From the NCBI GenBank assembly GCA_003956705.1, contig QZCP01000042.1, positions 86,290 to 150,289 on the forward strand: DNA of 64,000 nt, in the 5' to 3' direction. Shown here piece by piece: positions 1 to 13,558 of this stretch. The translations under genes were made by a program, and so were the position numbers. Numbering within the stretch: the stretch's first letter is position 1; every line of letters begins with the position of its first letter. Origin of the DNA: Brevipalpus yothersi. Taxonomy: Eukaryota; Arthropoda; Arachnida; Trombidiformes; Tenuipalpidae. Below the pieces are notes generated by a model. The model searched no databases. It saw only the letters and a program-made list of their open reading frames with translations, and was not told the origin of the DNA.

Positions 1-2055
1 ATCTCTTTTCTCTTCTCTCATCTCTCTATTCCTCTTGATTTTGTATTTATTCGATGCGTTGGGCGGTAGAACTCTTGGGAAAAATTAAAGAGAGATGAAA
101 TAGGAACAGAAAAATCTGAAAGAGAGAGAAGAATGTTGGAGGAAGAGGAAGTAGACTGAAGAAAAAGAAAACTTTTCCTCCAAAATTGTTGAAAGCAGCC
201 ACAAGGATTCCAAATTGAACAAACTTTTACAGTTATATTCCAGATTGAGTTGTGTATGAGATTCTCATTGTTCTAATGGCTTAGTAAGTGTATCTTTCAC
301 TGAATACATCATGATAGCTTCATTGTATGGAAAAAGAAGGGAAGAAAAAATAGGAAAGGCGATGAATTCGATTTCGAAACGATCACTCCAATCGAACTGT
401 TGTTCTATTTTGCCTTCTGTTTTCTTCAGAACATCAATTTTTTTCCATTTCATCCACTATACGTCTGTCTTTTCCACTATTTTTTCAGTTTCATCTTCTC
501 TGAATCATTTCTCCCTTATCCGCCGAGAACTCTACTTCCCTCTTTTCTATGTTTCCATTCCACTTCTATTCATGATAACGGAAAAAATCCTTAGAACTTT
601 GTGGACTCTATCCACTTTCGAACTGGCCACCATAAGAAAGTGTTCTCTATTGGTAACAGATAACACTCTAACAATATCATTTCGAATTTTGAGTAGAGAT
701 CCTATCTGATGGTTCAACTCAATTCATATAGCAATAAGAATTTTCTTGGAAGAATGATATTCTATTGGAACAGATCTTCATCTCAATATTTTTCCAGTTG
801 ACTTCACGATTCGATCAATCGAGATCATGTTTGGATTTGCTTTCGAAAGCTATTCCATCGGTCAACATAAACCAAAACCATCCCAAACACCATGGATTAT
901 CGATTGTGATCCTCTCTCAATCCGTGAGGCTTCCGTTTGTGGTCACTTTCAGATGGCCATAGAGCAATGGCAGAAAAGTTCCTCTGGTAAATAGAACTGG
1001 CCTTTGTAGAACTTATATTCGATCCAATCGATAGCTATAATCCATGGATAATATTGAAGTGTTAGAGGCGAAAATTAAGTATCAATCCATTTCATCCTTC
1101 ATCGTTGATGGATGGTCAACAATGGGTCATTCTAATTATTTCATCGGAAAATGATCATGATTAATGATGGATGATGGCTTGTGAAAGTTTCCATTTGATG
1201 ATGAAATATTGTCACCTACGATTGGTTCCGGTTATTCCAAAAGAAAGATGGATTCTCAGGCTCTTTGCAGGTATCATTTTCTTATCATGTATGGTGATCG
1301 ATTAAATAGAATTTTCTTCCAGAACGAAATGATCAGAACTTCTACTGAGGTGGAGTTCTAATTGTATTTCTAGAAAGAGTATGCCTGTTCCTGTGATATC
1401 ATTTAAAGATATTATTCCTGTGAAAAGGAGTGGCAAAATACATTTGAGCATCTTGATTTCAGATGAAAAGGTTAAATAGATGAGTTAATTAGTATTCATT
1501 TGATAATGTTAGGTGGGATGACATTTTTAATAGATTCTATAGGTACCAGAAAGTGATTAAGTTATTTAATTGTATTACCCATAGATCCTTGAGCATTGGC
1601 ACTCATCTTAAATTTTTTGGATATCAGTGAGCTCATCTCGTACTTCTCTCAGCTTTTTTTCCACGAGGTTTTACGAGTTTCTCAAATCTGGAGCATGATA
1701 TCAGGGTTTGAATTCTCTTCTTCCTGTTTTCAGATCTGAGTGCGTTCTGTAAGATAGTCTATCCCGAGTGCCTTATAACTTTTTAATCTAGATTTCAAAA
1801 TTATCAAATCAATAAGCTCTTTATCCGGGATATCTGGGCTGATTTCGAAACCATGCAAAGACCCGGACTTGTGAGCAAAGTGTGCCTTATATTTACTTGT
1901 TCCTCTGTTTTTGAGCTTTCTATCGCAATTGACTTGCTTTGCTCACCAAAACAGTACGAGGGCAGATTCAATTGAGTTTTGTTGATATGTCGTTTTTTAT
2001 CTAGTTAACTCGATTAAATCTAGTTGAGAGCTTAAATGAGTTGGTGAAAGGATGA
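1..2055. other. Intergenic, no gene recognised
   Basis: AT-rich sequence with short chance ORFs on both strands. None has a recognisable motif, a signal peptide, or a splice-linked neighbour. Nothing else was identified here. Confidence 0.5.
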
Positions 2056-2056
2056 G

Positions 2057-2058
<2 letters not shown>

Positions 2059-2117
<59 letters not shown>

Positions 2118-2164
2118 TCAAATCTTGGATGACTTTTTGCTCTCTCTCTCTCTCTCTCTCTCTC
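2059..2164. repeat. Facing (AG)n and (CT)n microsatellites
   Basis: An (AG)n run at about 2059-2114 is followed by ~25 bases of unique sequence and a (CT)n run at 2140-2164. The two runs are complementary, so one strand could fold into a hairpin with a stem of up to ~25 bp. An ORF that crosses it only translates the repeat. Confidence 0.9.
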
Positions 2165-5100
2165 GTACTATATCGTTCTGGTAATGTTTTAGTGCGCATC
2201 AAGCTACAGTTGTAATCGATAGCTTGAGAGTACTTTTTGAGATGAATATCTCGATCGTTCCCATAGAGGAGATGAATCGAAGTTGAATTTGAGCCGCTTG
2301 TGTATATGCTTGTATACATATCATTATGCATATGATATGAGAATCAATATTAACCCAATGATGAGGTGAGGTGACTCGAGTGACTGAGTTGAGGTGCTCC
2401 TTGAATTGGAAAAAAAGGTGAGAGAGAGAATGTGTGTATGAAGCTATGAGATTTATTTATGATCATTCATTTGATTGAGATGTGAGCTTCATGATGCTTG
2501 ATATGAGAGAGGAAGATAGGCTCGCTTTTTGACGCTCATTCATGTTGATCATCGTAAACTGTAAGCTGATAGTGTGAATGAAAAGATGGCCAAAATCTAC
2601 TATACAGCTCTTTATAAGAAATAAAACCGAAGAAATTGAGATGAAAATGCTCTTTATAATGACTCCTGAGAATTTCAATAATATTTTCAATGACATTTGT
2701 TCACTTTTCCAAAGACCATCATGACTCTTCCTAATTTGGAATCAAGATGGAAGGATAGCTTAGTGATAAAACTTTGAAATCCATTGAAATGAATAAGCTT
2801 CCAATTATAAAGCCCAGGAGGCTTGATGTGTGTTTTTCCTAAAATTTTTCTTTTGTTTTATTTATTCGATTGATTAGAGTATTTGCGTTTCACTTAACAT
2901 TTAACTCATTAGACTGAAGTTAAGCAGACTTTACAATTGAGAAAGGCAAAATGGAGTTCTGGCAGAAAGCAAATCATCGAGGGAATGTAACAGATCCGAT
3001 TTTGTATTCAAAGTGGCTGTATTTCATATGCTTGAACGCTAACTGTTGAATGTGACTAGAATAGGATTCCCAATAATTGGTCACGAATCAACCAAGGAAT
3101 CCGCTCACAATATTTCTTCATCGCAATTGGATTAGAAATGCTCACGCATATCGTTGCACTGTTCAGTGGTCCTTACATGAAAGCCAATTTAACTCTCCTA
3201 TCACAGAGAAATTTGGTGAATAGTGAGTCTAGTATCAATCAAATCGATTGAAGTCTACTATCAATAGAGAGGAAATCAATTAGAATTCGGAATTCATTCA
3301 AACACTTGGTTACAAAATAAATACCCCAAAACACTAAGTTCTTTAATCGAAAAGAATCGTCTTTCCATGATGTGCATTGTTGTTTAGTTCATATGCCACA
3401 ATCTCTCTGTGATTTTCATGAAAATATTCTCGGAATTGTATCTTTCTACCAAGTATACCAGCAACAGAAATGCATTCCAAGTCATAGATAGTCAATAAAG
3501 TATGATTATCTTCACTTCTCAGAAATAAACTCTACTGTTTCCCTGGATAAACGATTGTAAGCCAGAAGAGCATTGCAAACTTCCAGATATGGCAGTAAAT
3601 TGGAGGAATATTTTGCAAATGCAAAACCTTAACATGATATTTGCCATCTCCAGATCGAATGCACTTGAAACAAGGGGCCTGGCAAAAATGACAATAAACA
3701 GGCACCATTGGCTAACCAGCTTCATATTCATTGCAATAATAAAATAGGAAAAAATGTATCTCATTTCATTTAATTTTCAGTTTCGAATCTGTGTACATCA
3801 AAAAAAAAGGTTTACTGGAAATCAGTTTAAAGGGTGCAATTTTGTTGCCTCATCAAAGTTGTTACCATGTTTTCTAATTCCTTGAATAGGCTTTTGTTCT
3901 CAAAATATTCTGAAATACAGTTTGCTTACTATGTAAGAAGAGTAAAACTCAAATTTTCCAGATAGCAGCCCATCAATCTATTCCTGACAAGACAATTCTG
4001 TGTGTGTGTACATAGGATGTTAGAGCTTTGAACTTTTTTTCTGATACTTTTCATCCTAACCTTGAGTATGGAAGTATGGAAGTGAAGCAGAAGATGAACA
4101 GAGATCTCATGATGTTTACTGAGATTTTGAATATAAATCGAAGAAGCTGTCAATGAATCGCGATGCCTAGAACAATCTCATCAGCTATGAATCTTCTCGA
4201 TTTTCTAGATCTCTCTTTCTATCCTAGGAAGATCTCATCAAATCGCTAGGTAACATTGTTCTTTGCATTTTATCGGGCGAAATTCTTTCAAGATGATAAA
4301 TCAATTTTCTCAGATTTTTATAGCACAATGAACTGGGAAGAAACATTGGAGAATGAATATATTTTCTTCAATTGAATTAGATTTTAATTGCTGATAATTA
4401 TCAAAGGAGTGAAAAATTGGAAAGCAGCTTATCAGTTGTTTGTTGGATTGAGAATGAAGAATGAAAAAATCTATCAATTCTTGTTTCTCTATACACTTTA
4501 CCTAGATGCACTGAAATTCAGGGAATATCTCATATGAGTTGTTCAGATGGAACTTTTTTTTCATTTTATTCTCCAAATTAGCACTCAAGTTGATTGAAAA
4601 AATATGGATCGAAGAAATCAGACTGATAGCTTGGTTAAAATTTTATTCGTTAACGAGATGATTGATATCAGTTCTACTGAGAATGCTATTGCTCTTTATT
4701 TTGTATGTTCTCTTAGATTTCAAATTTTTATGTTTCAGGAACTTGAATTTTCACTTTGAATTTTGGCCTAGATTTACAACTATCTCTAGAACATATCATC
4801 AAAAAAGGTATTTATGAGCTTTTCGAGCTTGGAAAAGTATCATGTTGTGAATGTGTATGCTAAAGCATTCCATGATACACTCTAAATCTTGAGCACAAAT
4901 ATGATAATGGACCAAACACTGATTTTGGCTGTCCAGAGAATGTTGATATAAATGTGTGAACATTTCTCACCATTGACTTGGCCCATGTTCTCAGATGTTA
5001 TTTGACATGAGAGCTAGAGAGCTGATTCTAGTCGAATCTTGGTCACAAATTCTGATTCTCACAGGTATGAGAAGATGATGTGATAAATGGCAGGTGATTG

Positions 5101-6289
5101 TCCCTGCATAATGATTCTTGGATCAACAATGCATTCGAATGAGATGCAAACCCAGAAAGAGAGGATAGAAGGGAGAGAGAGAGAGAGAGAGAATATCACA
5201 AGAAGTGAAAAAGAAAGTAGCTGGTGAAACGAATGATAAGTTGAGATTGATGATTTACTGAGAAAGATTCATCGATATTGTGGCGGTCAGTTGATAAATA
5301 TATATACTCCATCGCATTCCTTTGCTCATTTTCTCAAGGTATGCCTGGTGTTGTGTAGGAAAAAGAAAGCTTGACAGGAGATGAAATGAACAGTGAAAGG
5401 AGGTATGTCCAATGTGGTCCAGTTCATTACTCACACATTCAATAATTAAAGGACTCATTCTGAAATAAGAACGTACACTAAATACTTCATACCTAATTGC
5501 CGAGATTGTCCGAATGAAAGAGCGGGACCAATTTACATTCATGATGATAGACTAAGCCTATCAGGAAAGAGTAGATTTAAAAAGTATCCTTCTATTCTAT
5601 TATATAGAGTAGGAAAAAAATTCTGAAAGAAAAGAATGCAACCAAAATCTGCCAAAAAACAATCCTCAAAGTAGAACCAAAAAACTTTAACCAGAAAAAT
5701 CTGGTTGAAAAGCTGGTACAATTTGGGTTCAATTCTTATTAAACTGCCTGTAATCTATGCAAAAAAATATCCCCATCCCTAATCCAGCAAACTAACCATC
5801 AATTCTTCTCCAACCTATTTGAATTCTTTCCCCAAATTAGAAATCGAAAAAAGTTGAGAACATTCTCAATAATGTTCGAAGAATGTTTGAAGAATGTTCG
5901 ACAGAACACACAAAATTCGACATTTTTTCATGCTGCTACCATCTATTGTCATCAAATAAAACTGAAAATGCTTCGCTGTTATCAGTGACCTCTGGTGACG
6001 TTTAAAAGGACAGAATATTTTTTGCTATGAAAAGCTTTTTGCAGCTTGCTTAAATGTCTCGGATGTGTTTCAAGACTTGAATGTTGTTGATTGATTGATT
6101 CTTCTTTCCCATCAAATTAAATTAAATTGTTTCACCTTAATTGTATATACACTTATATATATATATATCTATTTACTTGTCCAAAAGGGGGATAGTGAAC
6201 GGTGTCTATCTTTGGACCATATATTCTTCCCTGCGTATATAAATATATTATATTAGGTACCCGAAAAATTATCAATAATAATAATAATA
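2165..6289. other. Intergenic, no gene recognised
   Basis: Four kb of AT-rich sequence without a supportable gene. It holds a short (GA)n run at about 5173-5192 and (TA)n/(ATA)n runs at about 6150-6290 just before the CK2 beta start. The proximal part presumably holds the CSNK2B promoter, but no clear core element was found. Confidence 0.45.
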
Positions 6290-7335
6290 ATGTCTTCCTC
6301 GGAAGAAGTTTCATGGATCTCATGGTATTGTGGTCTTCGAGGCAATGAGTTCTTTTGTGAAGTTGATGAAGACTATATACAAGATAAATTTAATTTAACT
6401 GGACTATCGGACAGTGTGCCTCATTATCGTCAAGCGTTAGATATGATATTGGATTTGGAGCCCGATGAAGAGTTGGAAGATAATCCAAATCAAAGTGATA
6501 TAGTTGAACAAGCGGCCGAAATGTTATACGGTCTGATTCACGCAAGATATATATTAACAAATAGAGGTATTGCGATGATGATCGATAAATATCAGAATGG
6601 TGATTTTTCCACATGTCCACGAGTGTATTGTGAAAATCAGCCACTACTACCGATAGGTAATTTTCATTGATCATACATTTCATGTATTCTCTTGCAAGAA
6701 AAAATGTGTGCCTCTGCTCTGGTTAGCCAAACCTAACCATTTGCGTTTTATGGCTCAAACATTTGGGAAGACTTGCAATCGTCACCATATTTTTATGTTT
6801 TCTCTTTTTGTTCATCTTTTCTCTCTCTTTCTCTTTCTCTCTTATCTTGTCTCGACTTGATCACTAATTATTTTTGCCCTTGTTTTTCTCTCTATCTTTG
6901 TCTCTGTGTATCTCTCTCTTTGCTACATGATACTCCCTATTGGTAACATCCACATCCACATCCACATCATCGACACACACATATACACATACACACACAC
7001 ACACGCACACACCAAACGTTTATCCATAAACAGGCTTATCAGATATACCAGGAGAAGCTATGGTTAAAGTATATTGCCCTAAATGTAATGATGTTTATAA
7101 TCCAAAATCAAGTCGTCACCAGCACACAGATGGTGCATATTTCGGCACCGGATTTCCTCACATGCTATTCATGGTTCATCCAGAGTATCGACCCAAGAAG
7201 CCAACATCTCAATTTGTTCCAAGACTGTATGGCTTCAAAATTCATCCAATGGCATACCAGATTCAACAACAGGCTGCTCAAAATCACAAACCTCTACGAA
7301 CTATGAACACTTTTGGTAATAGTGCGAAAAGATAA
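6290..7335 (+). CDS. CSNK2B: Casein kinase 2 regulatory subunit beta
   Basis: Regulatory subunit of protein kinase CK2, which dimerises and docks two catalytic alpha subunits. Two exons, 6290-6656 and 7034-7335, join in frame across a 377 bp GT-AG intron and give 222 residues, against about 215 in animals. Seen directly: the N-terminal MSSSEEVSWI start (the usual autophosphorylation site), the acidic stretch DLEPDEELEDNPNQSD, and the four zinc-binding cysteines in CPRVYCENQP and VYCPKCNDVYNPKSSRH. The conserved GFPHMLFMVHPEYRP and PRLYGFKIHPMAYQIQ blocks follow. The intron interrupts the Gly codon after LLPI and contains CT-rich and (CA)n repeats. The last ~25 residues are a lineage-specific tail. 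It converges with RNF7 downstream. The conservation makes the assignment essentially certain. Confidence 0.98.
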
Positions 7336-8258
7336 ACTACCTCTTATGTTTATTTTCATAAAAATTGCCTGCGTTTGATCGATTTTGGATCTATTTCTCT
7401 TCTTCTCTTCTTCTCTCGCTCTCTATTCCTCTTTTTCCTCTCTTTCTTTCTATTCCTCCTCGTTCCTTCAATCATCTCCCACCATTCTTTCTTCTTCTCT
7501 CTCTCTCTCTCTCTTTCTCCTCCTCTTTCTCTGTCTCTTTTCTCAAGTTAGTTGATCGTCATGAAAAAAAATTATCTAATTCGATACGAGCCCTAGATTA
7601 ATGGTTCGATCGATAAGCCTCTTGCGTGTATTTGTCGGTCAAAGTAAATATATTCCATGTATCCATTCAATCTCATGGTTAAAGTTCTTTCCATTTATGG
7701 AAGAAGAAAAATATATCTAAACGCTAATCAGTGAGTCAAGGAAAGCAACAGAATCACAGCCCTTCTCTTCTCTCCTCAAAGTCACTTACAAAGTAAAAGT
7801 GTCGGCTTAAGATTATGGTTCCATAAGATGGGAAGAAAAGCGCAAAAGATTTGCACTATCGATCGATCGATCGATGAGAAATATAAATATTAAGTATTTT
7901 ATTTATTCAAACGTAAAGATTCTATGAAGAGTCAAGTCAGTAATTAAAAGGCAACTGGTAGAATTGATACAGAGAAAGAGAGTGGGAAAAAATGATTCGT
8001 TCGGGGAAAAAGTATCCATCGATTCAAAGGCCGGAGTATATTGAAGATTTAAACCATAATCTTCTTCCCATTCTGTTGACTCGGTGAAAAATATTCAACT
8101 GAGCATTTGTTTGTATGTATGTGATACAAACTATGCTTCCTCATGAGCCCATCAAGATTAATCCAAATTACATGATAACGATGCCATTTCCAGGGGAGAA
8201 GCAATGATCATCGGTGGACGGCAAAGATTCTGCATGATTCTGCACTTCCAACTCGATC
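7336..8258. other. 3' regions between convergent CSNK2B and RNF7
   Basis: Mostly pyrimidine-rich tracts (about 7390-7545), a (GATC)n run at about 7855-7876, and AT-rich DNA that probably contains both genes' 3' UTRs. No further gene seen. Confidence 0.6.
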
Positions 8259-8552
8259 TTATTTACCGATTCTTTGGACAACCCATTCTTGCTGGCACAG
8301 TGGACATCGATTGTTCTGCTGGACCCAGAGAGACATACAACAATTGTGGAAAGAATGATTACATTCACCCCAAACAACCACACAATCATCCTGCTTATTG
8401 TCCGATTGACACTTGAGGCAAGCATCCATCACAATCACACGACAAATGGCACAAGTATCGGAAACCACATCCCATGACCACATAGCAACAGGATTCCATT
8501 TTTTTAAACTAAACAATTTATTATTATTATAATCACCTTCGGATGAGGACAT
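8259..8552 (-). CDS. RNF7: RING-box protein 2 (Rbx2/SAG), cullin-RING ligase subunit
   Basis: RING subunit of cullin-5-type ubiquitin ligases, which recruits the E2. A single coding exon of 97 residues. The start at 8552 (MSSSEGDYNNNKLFSLKKWN) is chosen because the residues upstream in frame look like translated UTR and the family begins with a short acidic N-terminus before the cullin-inserting beta strand KLFSLKKWNPVAMWSWD. The RING-H2 zinc ligands are visible in CAICRVIVMDACLKCQ, the insert VVVWGECNHSFHNCC, and CPLCQQEWVVQRIGK at the C-terminus. The ACLKCQSDNKQDDC block and the CVVVWGECNHSFH wording match Rbx2 rather than Rbx1. Convergent with CSNK2B. Confidence 0.96.
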   Translation of the reverse strand: MSSSEGDYNNNKLFSLKKWNPVAMWSWDVVSDTCAICRVIVMDACLKCQSDNKQDDCVVVWGECNHSFHNCCMSLWVQQNNRCPLCQQEWVVQRIGK

Positions 8553-9412
8553 AATGATGGTTAACAGTAAGTGGTATTCAATCTCAATCGTTCTCTTAAT
8601 CTCTATCTCTCTCTCTCTCTTCACCAGTCTAAATTGCAGCAAATTGCAATCAAACAAACAACATTTGTTACTAACACTCGCAATTTGAATCGCTACAGGG
8701 AGAAATAGAAAGAGATTGAAAGATCAATCACCTGTGATTCTGAACTGATGAAGATAAAGAGGATGACATGAACGAAATTAAATGATACATTGAAAAACTA
8801 CTATTTTCAATGTATATACAGTTCCTCAGTAAATGGGCATGAGCAGATGATGTGCAATGGGAAAAAGGCAATTCTGATGATTGTCTAAGCAGCCGATAAG
8901 AATTCTAGAGGAAAAATATTCCAAGAATTTTCAAAGCTCTGTATTGTAGCATACTCAGCTTGCAATTTACAGCTCTTTTCAGAACTCTGTAACATGATAA
9001 GCTTATTCAGAATTCTCGGAACTCTGTATCATGAGATGCACACTATGGAAAAAGAAAAAGTCCTATTGAAAAGTAAAGAGCAAAGTTTTTGGATTGCTCT
9101 CAAAAACTGATATACCAATAGAATGGTAACTCAATTAGACTTGATATTTCAAGCTATTGGCTAGTAGTTAGTCAGTCAGCTTCAGTGGATGAAAAATGAT
9201 GGTAACCTAGTAGCAGCAATAAAAATGATAAATAATAAAAAAAGTGACTGCATTCCTTGCTGCATTCAAACTTGGAATTTCATTTAGCCAATACATAGAT
9301 TTCGTTATCATCAGTGATCAAGCACACAAAGAGCTTCTTTTATGTTTCAATACTTCAATTAGATTGTAAGAGAAACAGAAGGATAAAGCAACAACTTTTA
9401 TGTGTGCATCGA
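8553..9412. other. Intergenic, no gene recognised
   Basis: Contains the RNF7 upstream region (a CT run near 8605) and the downstream region of the first secreted-protein gene. No ORF or repeat worth calling. Confidence 0.5.
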
Positions 9413-10369
9413 TTATCCCAATAACATGCCAGCAATCGTTTGGACATGAGTGATAGCATTCTTCACATGGCCTTCGACTTGTTTCATGATTGCATCGATA
9501 TCGAAAAGAGCTCTTGAGGTGATTTCTTCTTCTCTTTTCACTGATCCTTCTTCCCGTGGTCCGTGTTTCTTTTTACCCGATATGTGTTTAATTACTGCAA
9601 GTGCATGAATCGAAATCCTTTTCGCACCTTTCAGAGCTTCCTTTGATTCTTCTGCACCTTTAACGGCATCCATCAATGCTTCCTCAATTTCTTTGGAAGA
9701 ATTTGCTCTTTTGATTCTTATTAAAGCTTCATTTGTTTCTCTGCTTCCTTTTTTGGCCATTTCAATTAGGGCTGGAGCGTTTGCTTTTGCTCTCCTGTGG
9801 AAATACAATGTTATCAGATAAGGTGTAGATGTCCTTTCAAAATTATGGAAAGCATTCAATTTAGAAGAAATTGAAAAAATTGGTGAAATATCGATGGATT
9901 AAGGAAACACTATACGCAAGCTAATCAGTTTTGAGTTGATTTCTGTAGCACTTTTTTTCGTATAAATATCATTTTTCATGATTTTGAATGGAAAGTGAAC
10001 TTACTCGTAGTCTTTTACTAGTTGTTCATTCTTGATCCCTTCACCTGCTTCCCTCAAAAGCCCATCTGTTGCATTCATAACGCCCAGTGACTTGAGGGTC
10101 AAATTCAAGGCATCCTTCGAGTACTTTGCCATCGATTCAACTGTGGAGAGATAGTGAATCAATTTATGAATGAATCGAAATGCCTCCTATTATGGGCTCG
10201 TAATATTCTACATGAATAGAATCTGATCATATAAATAATGAATCTTCATGTTTCAACTAGATCACAGCCAACTAAGAGATAATGAATTGTCTGGTTTTTC
10301 GAGAGGGCTCATAATTTGTTTTAATTACTGGCACAGAAGTATTCAATTCTATTGCAGCTTTTGATCATT

Positions 10370-10432
<63 letters not shown>

Positions 10433-10764
10433 AAGTATGATTACTACCTGCTCTCAGTAAATATGTTATCAAAAAATTGAATCGGAAAATGGAAACAAAT
10501 AAATCAACCTGCAGCAAATCACATTCCATGCGAAGCAAGGTTCTTCTTGCTCACATTCATGACAGAACAATTTCTGAAATAATACCAACCTATTTTTACT
10601 GGATCTTTTGTTCCATTTGCTGCGTTTTCGGATTGTCTTGCTTTCCTAGCTTCTGAGTGAACCGTACCAGAAGCGACGATCAATAAGCCAATAAGCACAG
10701 TTGTAATCATTGGAACTAGTTGATGAAATTTTTCTCCCTTATTCAATGTACTCGGTAGTTTCAT
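9413..10764 (-). CDS. Secreted helical, cysteine-poor protein A
   Basis: Not a family I recognise. Three exons join in frame: 10764-10590, 10140-10005 (136 bp) and 9794-9413, giving 230 residues. Exon 1 encodes a hydrophobic signal segment at about residues 17-35. A later Met at residue 19 would give a tidier signal peptide. The mature part is rich in Ala, Lys and Glu with helix-like patterns (ALIEMAKKGSRETNEAL, EALMDAVKGAEESKEALKGA) and no obvious cysteines, so an extended helical or coiled-coil secreted protein is likely. The donor GTTGGTA, the phase 1 then phase 2 introns and the 136 bp middle exon recur in the gene at 12283-13558, showing the two are paralogs. Role unknown; a salivary or cuticular secretion is only a guess. 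Confidence 0.75.
10373..10431. repeat. (CT)n microsatellite in intron 1 of gene A
   Basis: About 29 uninterrupted CT units inside the first intron of the 9413-10764 gene, on its template strand. Confidence 0.95.
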
Positions 10765-12282
10765 TTCGATTACTTATCAGCTCGAAAAATTTCGGAAAAT
10801 AAATCCGTGGTTGGGGGAGTAAAATGTTAACTCTTGTGCAAATTTCATTAAAATTTTGATTTCATTTCTTCCCAGCTGTTTGAGAGAGTGAAATTATGAG
10901 GTTTAATCGTCTTACACTGAGCATGCATTTTTTTGAGATGGATATTGACGAAAATTGACGGAGATTCCTGATAAATTGATGAATACTGATGAAGATTTGT
11001 TCCAAATTTTCTGGATAATTTTCATCCGAACAACAGTTTAGAGCTGATAAGATCGAAGCACTATCGAATCAAATAGTTTGAACAATTTGTTGAAAAGTAT
11101 GACATGATCTAATACAATGTAATTGCTAATCATTCTCAATATTCTTTTTTTACACCTATACTACATGTATATATGTATTTATCTACCATCAATTGTTCAG
11201 AGGACAGGAGAAATTCTCTGATCATATTTCATAGCAAGTATTTTGAAAATTTGATCAAATCTGACCTCCATGAAAAATGGTAATTCATCAGGAAATTGAA
11301 TGTCGATTTTTTGATCAAATTCACATAAGATTGGGTTAAAGTGCTCTAATTTGAATTGAAAGTTGAAAATTCCATACTCTTCTAAGTCCAAAATAAAAAA
11401 CAAATTTGGCCTTGAACAATATCTCTATTTTAAGTTCTGTTAAGCGATCATATAAATTCGTGACTAATTTTATTAACAAGAATCAATTGCAGAATTCTGA
11501 TCCTCGGTTATTCAAGCAAAAAGTTTCAAACTGACTCTCAAATAGTAATCATGATATATTGATTCTTCAATCAATTCCAGCTAACTGACTAGTGCAAATG
11601 AACTTTTGAGCACCCAATTTAATCTATCTCCCAATATCTGATCACATCTAAAGCTATTCTCTATTCTCTATAATCATTCCGAGTTAATTTCTTTTATTGA
11701 GAACGAAAAAAGATTGACCAAGTTTCAGAAAATATTTTTTTTCCCAACTTTCATCTCCTCTTCCTCGCCAGATGGAGCTTATCAAGTGGCGGGAAAAAAT
11801 CTGGTTTCTTTTTGGGTTCTCAAACCCTTTTAACCAGAACCCTTTAAACCAGGAACCAGAAACCTTGAACCTTTGATTTTTCAAATCTTTGCATTTTTTC
11901 GAGACTATTTTGAACCCGGGATCTTCAATTTTGTTTACATTATTCTTGCTCTACTTCTTAGAGAGTGAATATTTTTTGTGTCGTTTTGTTTATTGGTTTA
12001 ACAAAATTTTCAACTTTCATTTGAAATGATTATGATTAACTGACAATGTTTAGTGTTGATTGGTAAGGTGTTTGGAATGGTGAATGCTGGAACTGTTGAA
12101 TTGTGCTAATTGATCAGCTGTACAATGTGTAATGTCCTCTACTTTATTGATTTTGTGTTGACAATGAGTGATTCACCTCCTCATCTTCTAGAAAAAATGT
12201 GCATCAATGAGATGAACCCAAAGTATGACATCACTCAAAATTGAGTCGGAAACAAACAAAAATGGACAATCGATCGCGAATA
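10765..12282. other. Intergenic, no gene recognised
   Basis: AT-rich sequence between two paralogous secreted-protein genes. Small ORFs at 11197-11403 and 11684-11884 lack motifs and coding-like composition. Upstream control elements of gene A should lie near 10765-11000 but I see no clear TATA box. Confidence 0.45.
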
Positions 12283-13558
12283 TTATGAAGGTTTTGCTGT
12301 CTTCAGCTTTGAAACTAAATTATCTACAGATTCTTCGATTGTTTTCAGTGTATCATCGATTAATTCTTTCAATTTATTCACCAATTCCTTAAAATTATCT
12401 GCCACTTTGATGATCCAATTATCTGCTCTCACGAGGGAATCCATGTTTTGTCCCGTCGAATCTGAGGAATTTCCTTTCAGCTCATACAAATTTTCGAGTG
12501 ATATTTTTGCTGCAGCTTTGGCATCTTTTATCGCTTTTCTGGCCGAATTTGTAGCTTCTTTCACCTTTTCCATCGATTTGTAGGCTGTTGGCATTGATGG
12601 AGTTCCGTTTGCATAGAACGTTTGTTTCGCATCGATCATCAATTTTGATGCTTCCTCCGAGGCTCTACTCGCAGATTCCGATAAATTTCTGGCATTCCTG
12701 TGGATGGTATACAAGTTAATTTATGGCCATCTACAAGTAGGAAAAGTTTTTTTGGTCAAGGTTCATGAGGATAGTTCGAGAGAAATGGAAAGAAATTTTT
12801 GGAAAAGTCTATTTTCTGATTAGTCTCATCTAGATATCTTGATATGTATTCTTTATGGACTGATAACAGATTGATCATCGATCAAAGGAATTCCAAAAGA
12901 CTAGTCAGCTCACTATCCATCTATCCACATGCTAATGGTATCAAAGATTTCATCTCATTTCGTTGATAAATATGAGATCGACAACCTGCAAATCTTTGAG
13001 CGCATCAAGTTATAAGGCACTTACTCCATACTTTTCTTTAAATGCTCTTTGCCAGAACTTTCTGACATATTCTTGATTTCAATCGTGGTTTTGTTAACTA
13101 CCATAAGAGATTTGGATGCTATACCAATCGCTTCTTCGACTGCAGCTGATGTTCTTTGAACTGTAAGTGAAAAAGATTATCATCATGATTAGTCTCGAGT
13201 AGACCTACATGCACATCTATTCTATGTTGTATTACTTTGGCTCCACAAAGTGGAGCAAAGAAGAGCAAATGAGACACAAGTGATGGACACGAATCACTAG
13301 TTCAATGTCAGCTGTTGATATATTTCATCGGTGTCGAATGTAACAACCTGATGAAACAATACTGGACTGCTTCCACTCATGCAGGAAAAAATGATAAAAA
13401 AGATACCAACGTGTTTGCTCCACTTTCTCCATGATTGCTGCATCAGAATTTTCCTTTCTTGGTAAGCGGATTGACGCATTCAGTTCTAAGACTGGGAGCA
13501 GTAAGAAAAATTCGATGAGGAACACCTTGAACATCGTCAAAGAGAAGAAATCTTTCAT
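12283..13558 (-). CDS. Secreted helical, cysteine-poor protein B
   Basis: Paralog of the 9413-10764 gene. Exons 13558-13411, 13160-13025 (136 bp) and 12697-12283 join in frame to 232 residues. Exon 1 gives a strong signal peptide (FFSLTMFKVFLIEFFLLLP). The middle exon has the exact length and phase of its paralog and reads SAAVEEAIGIASKSLMVVNK. The last exon is Ala/Lys/Glu/Ser-rich with repeated ASEEASKLMIDAKQ-type helices and ends in a charged segment (NKLKELIDDTLKTIEESVDN). The first intron again starts GTTGGTA and the second GTAAG. No enzyme motif is visible. The conserved exon plan makes the model reliable even though the function is unknown. Confidence 0.78.

Noticed and set aside
311..709. 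132-residue plus-strand ORF
   Set aside because: Hydrophobic, biased composition from pyrimidine-rich DNA, no motif and no splice-linked neighbours.
2032..2331. 99-residue minus-strand ORF
   Set aside because: It translates the AG/CT microsatellites as Arg-Glu and Ser-Leu runs.
8204..8477. Plus-strand ORFs over the RNF7 region
   Set aside because: Antisense of the clear RING protein.
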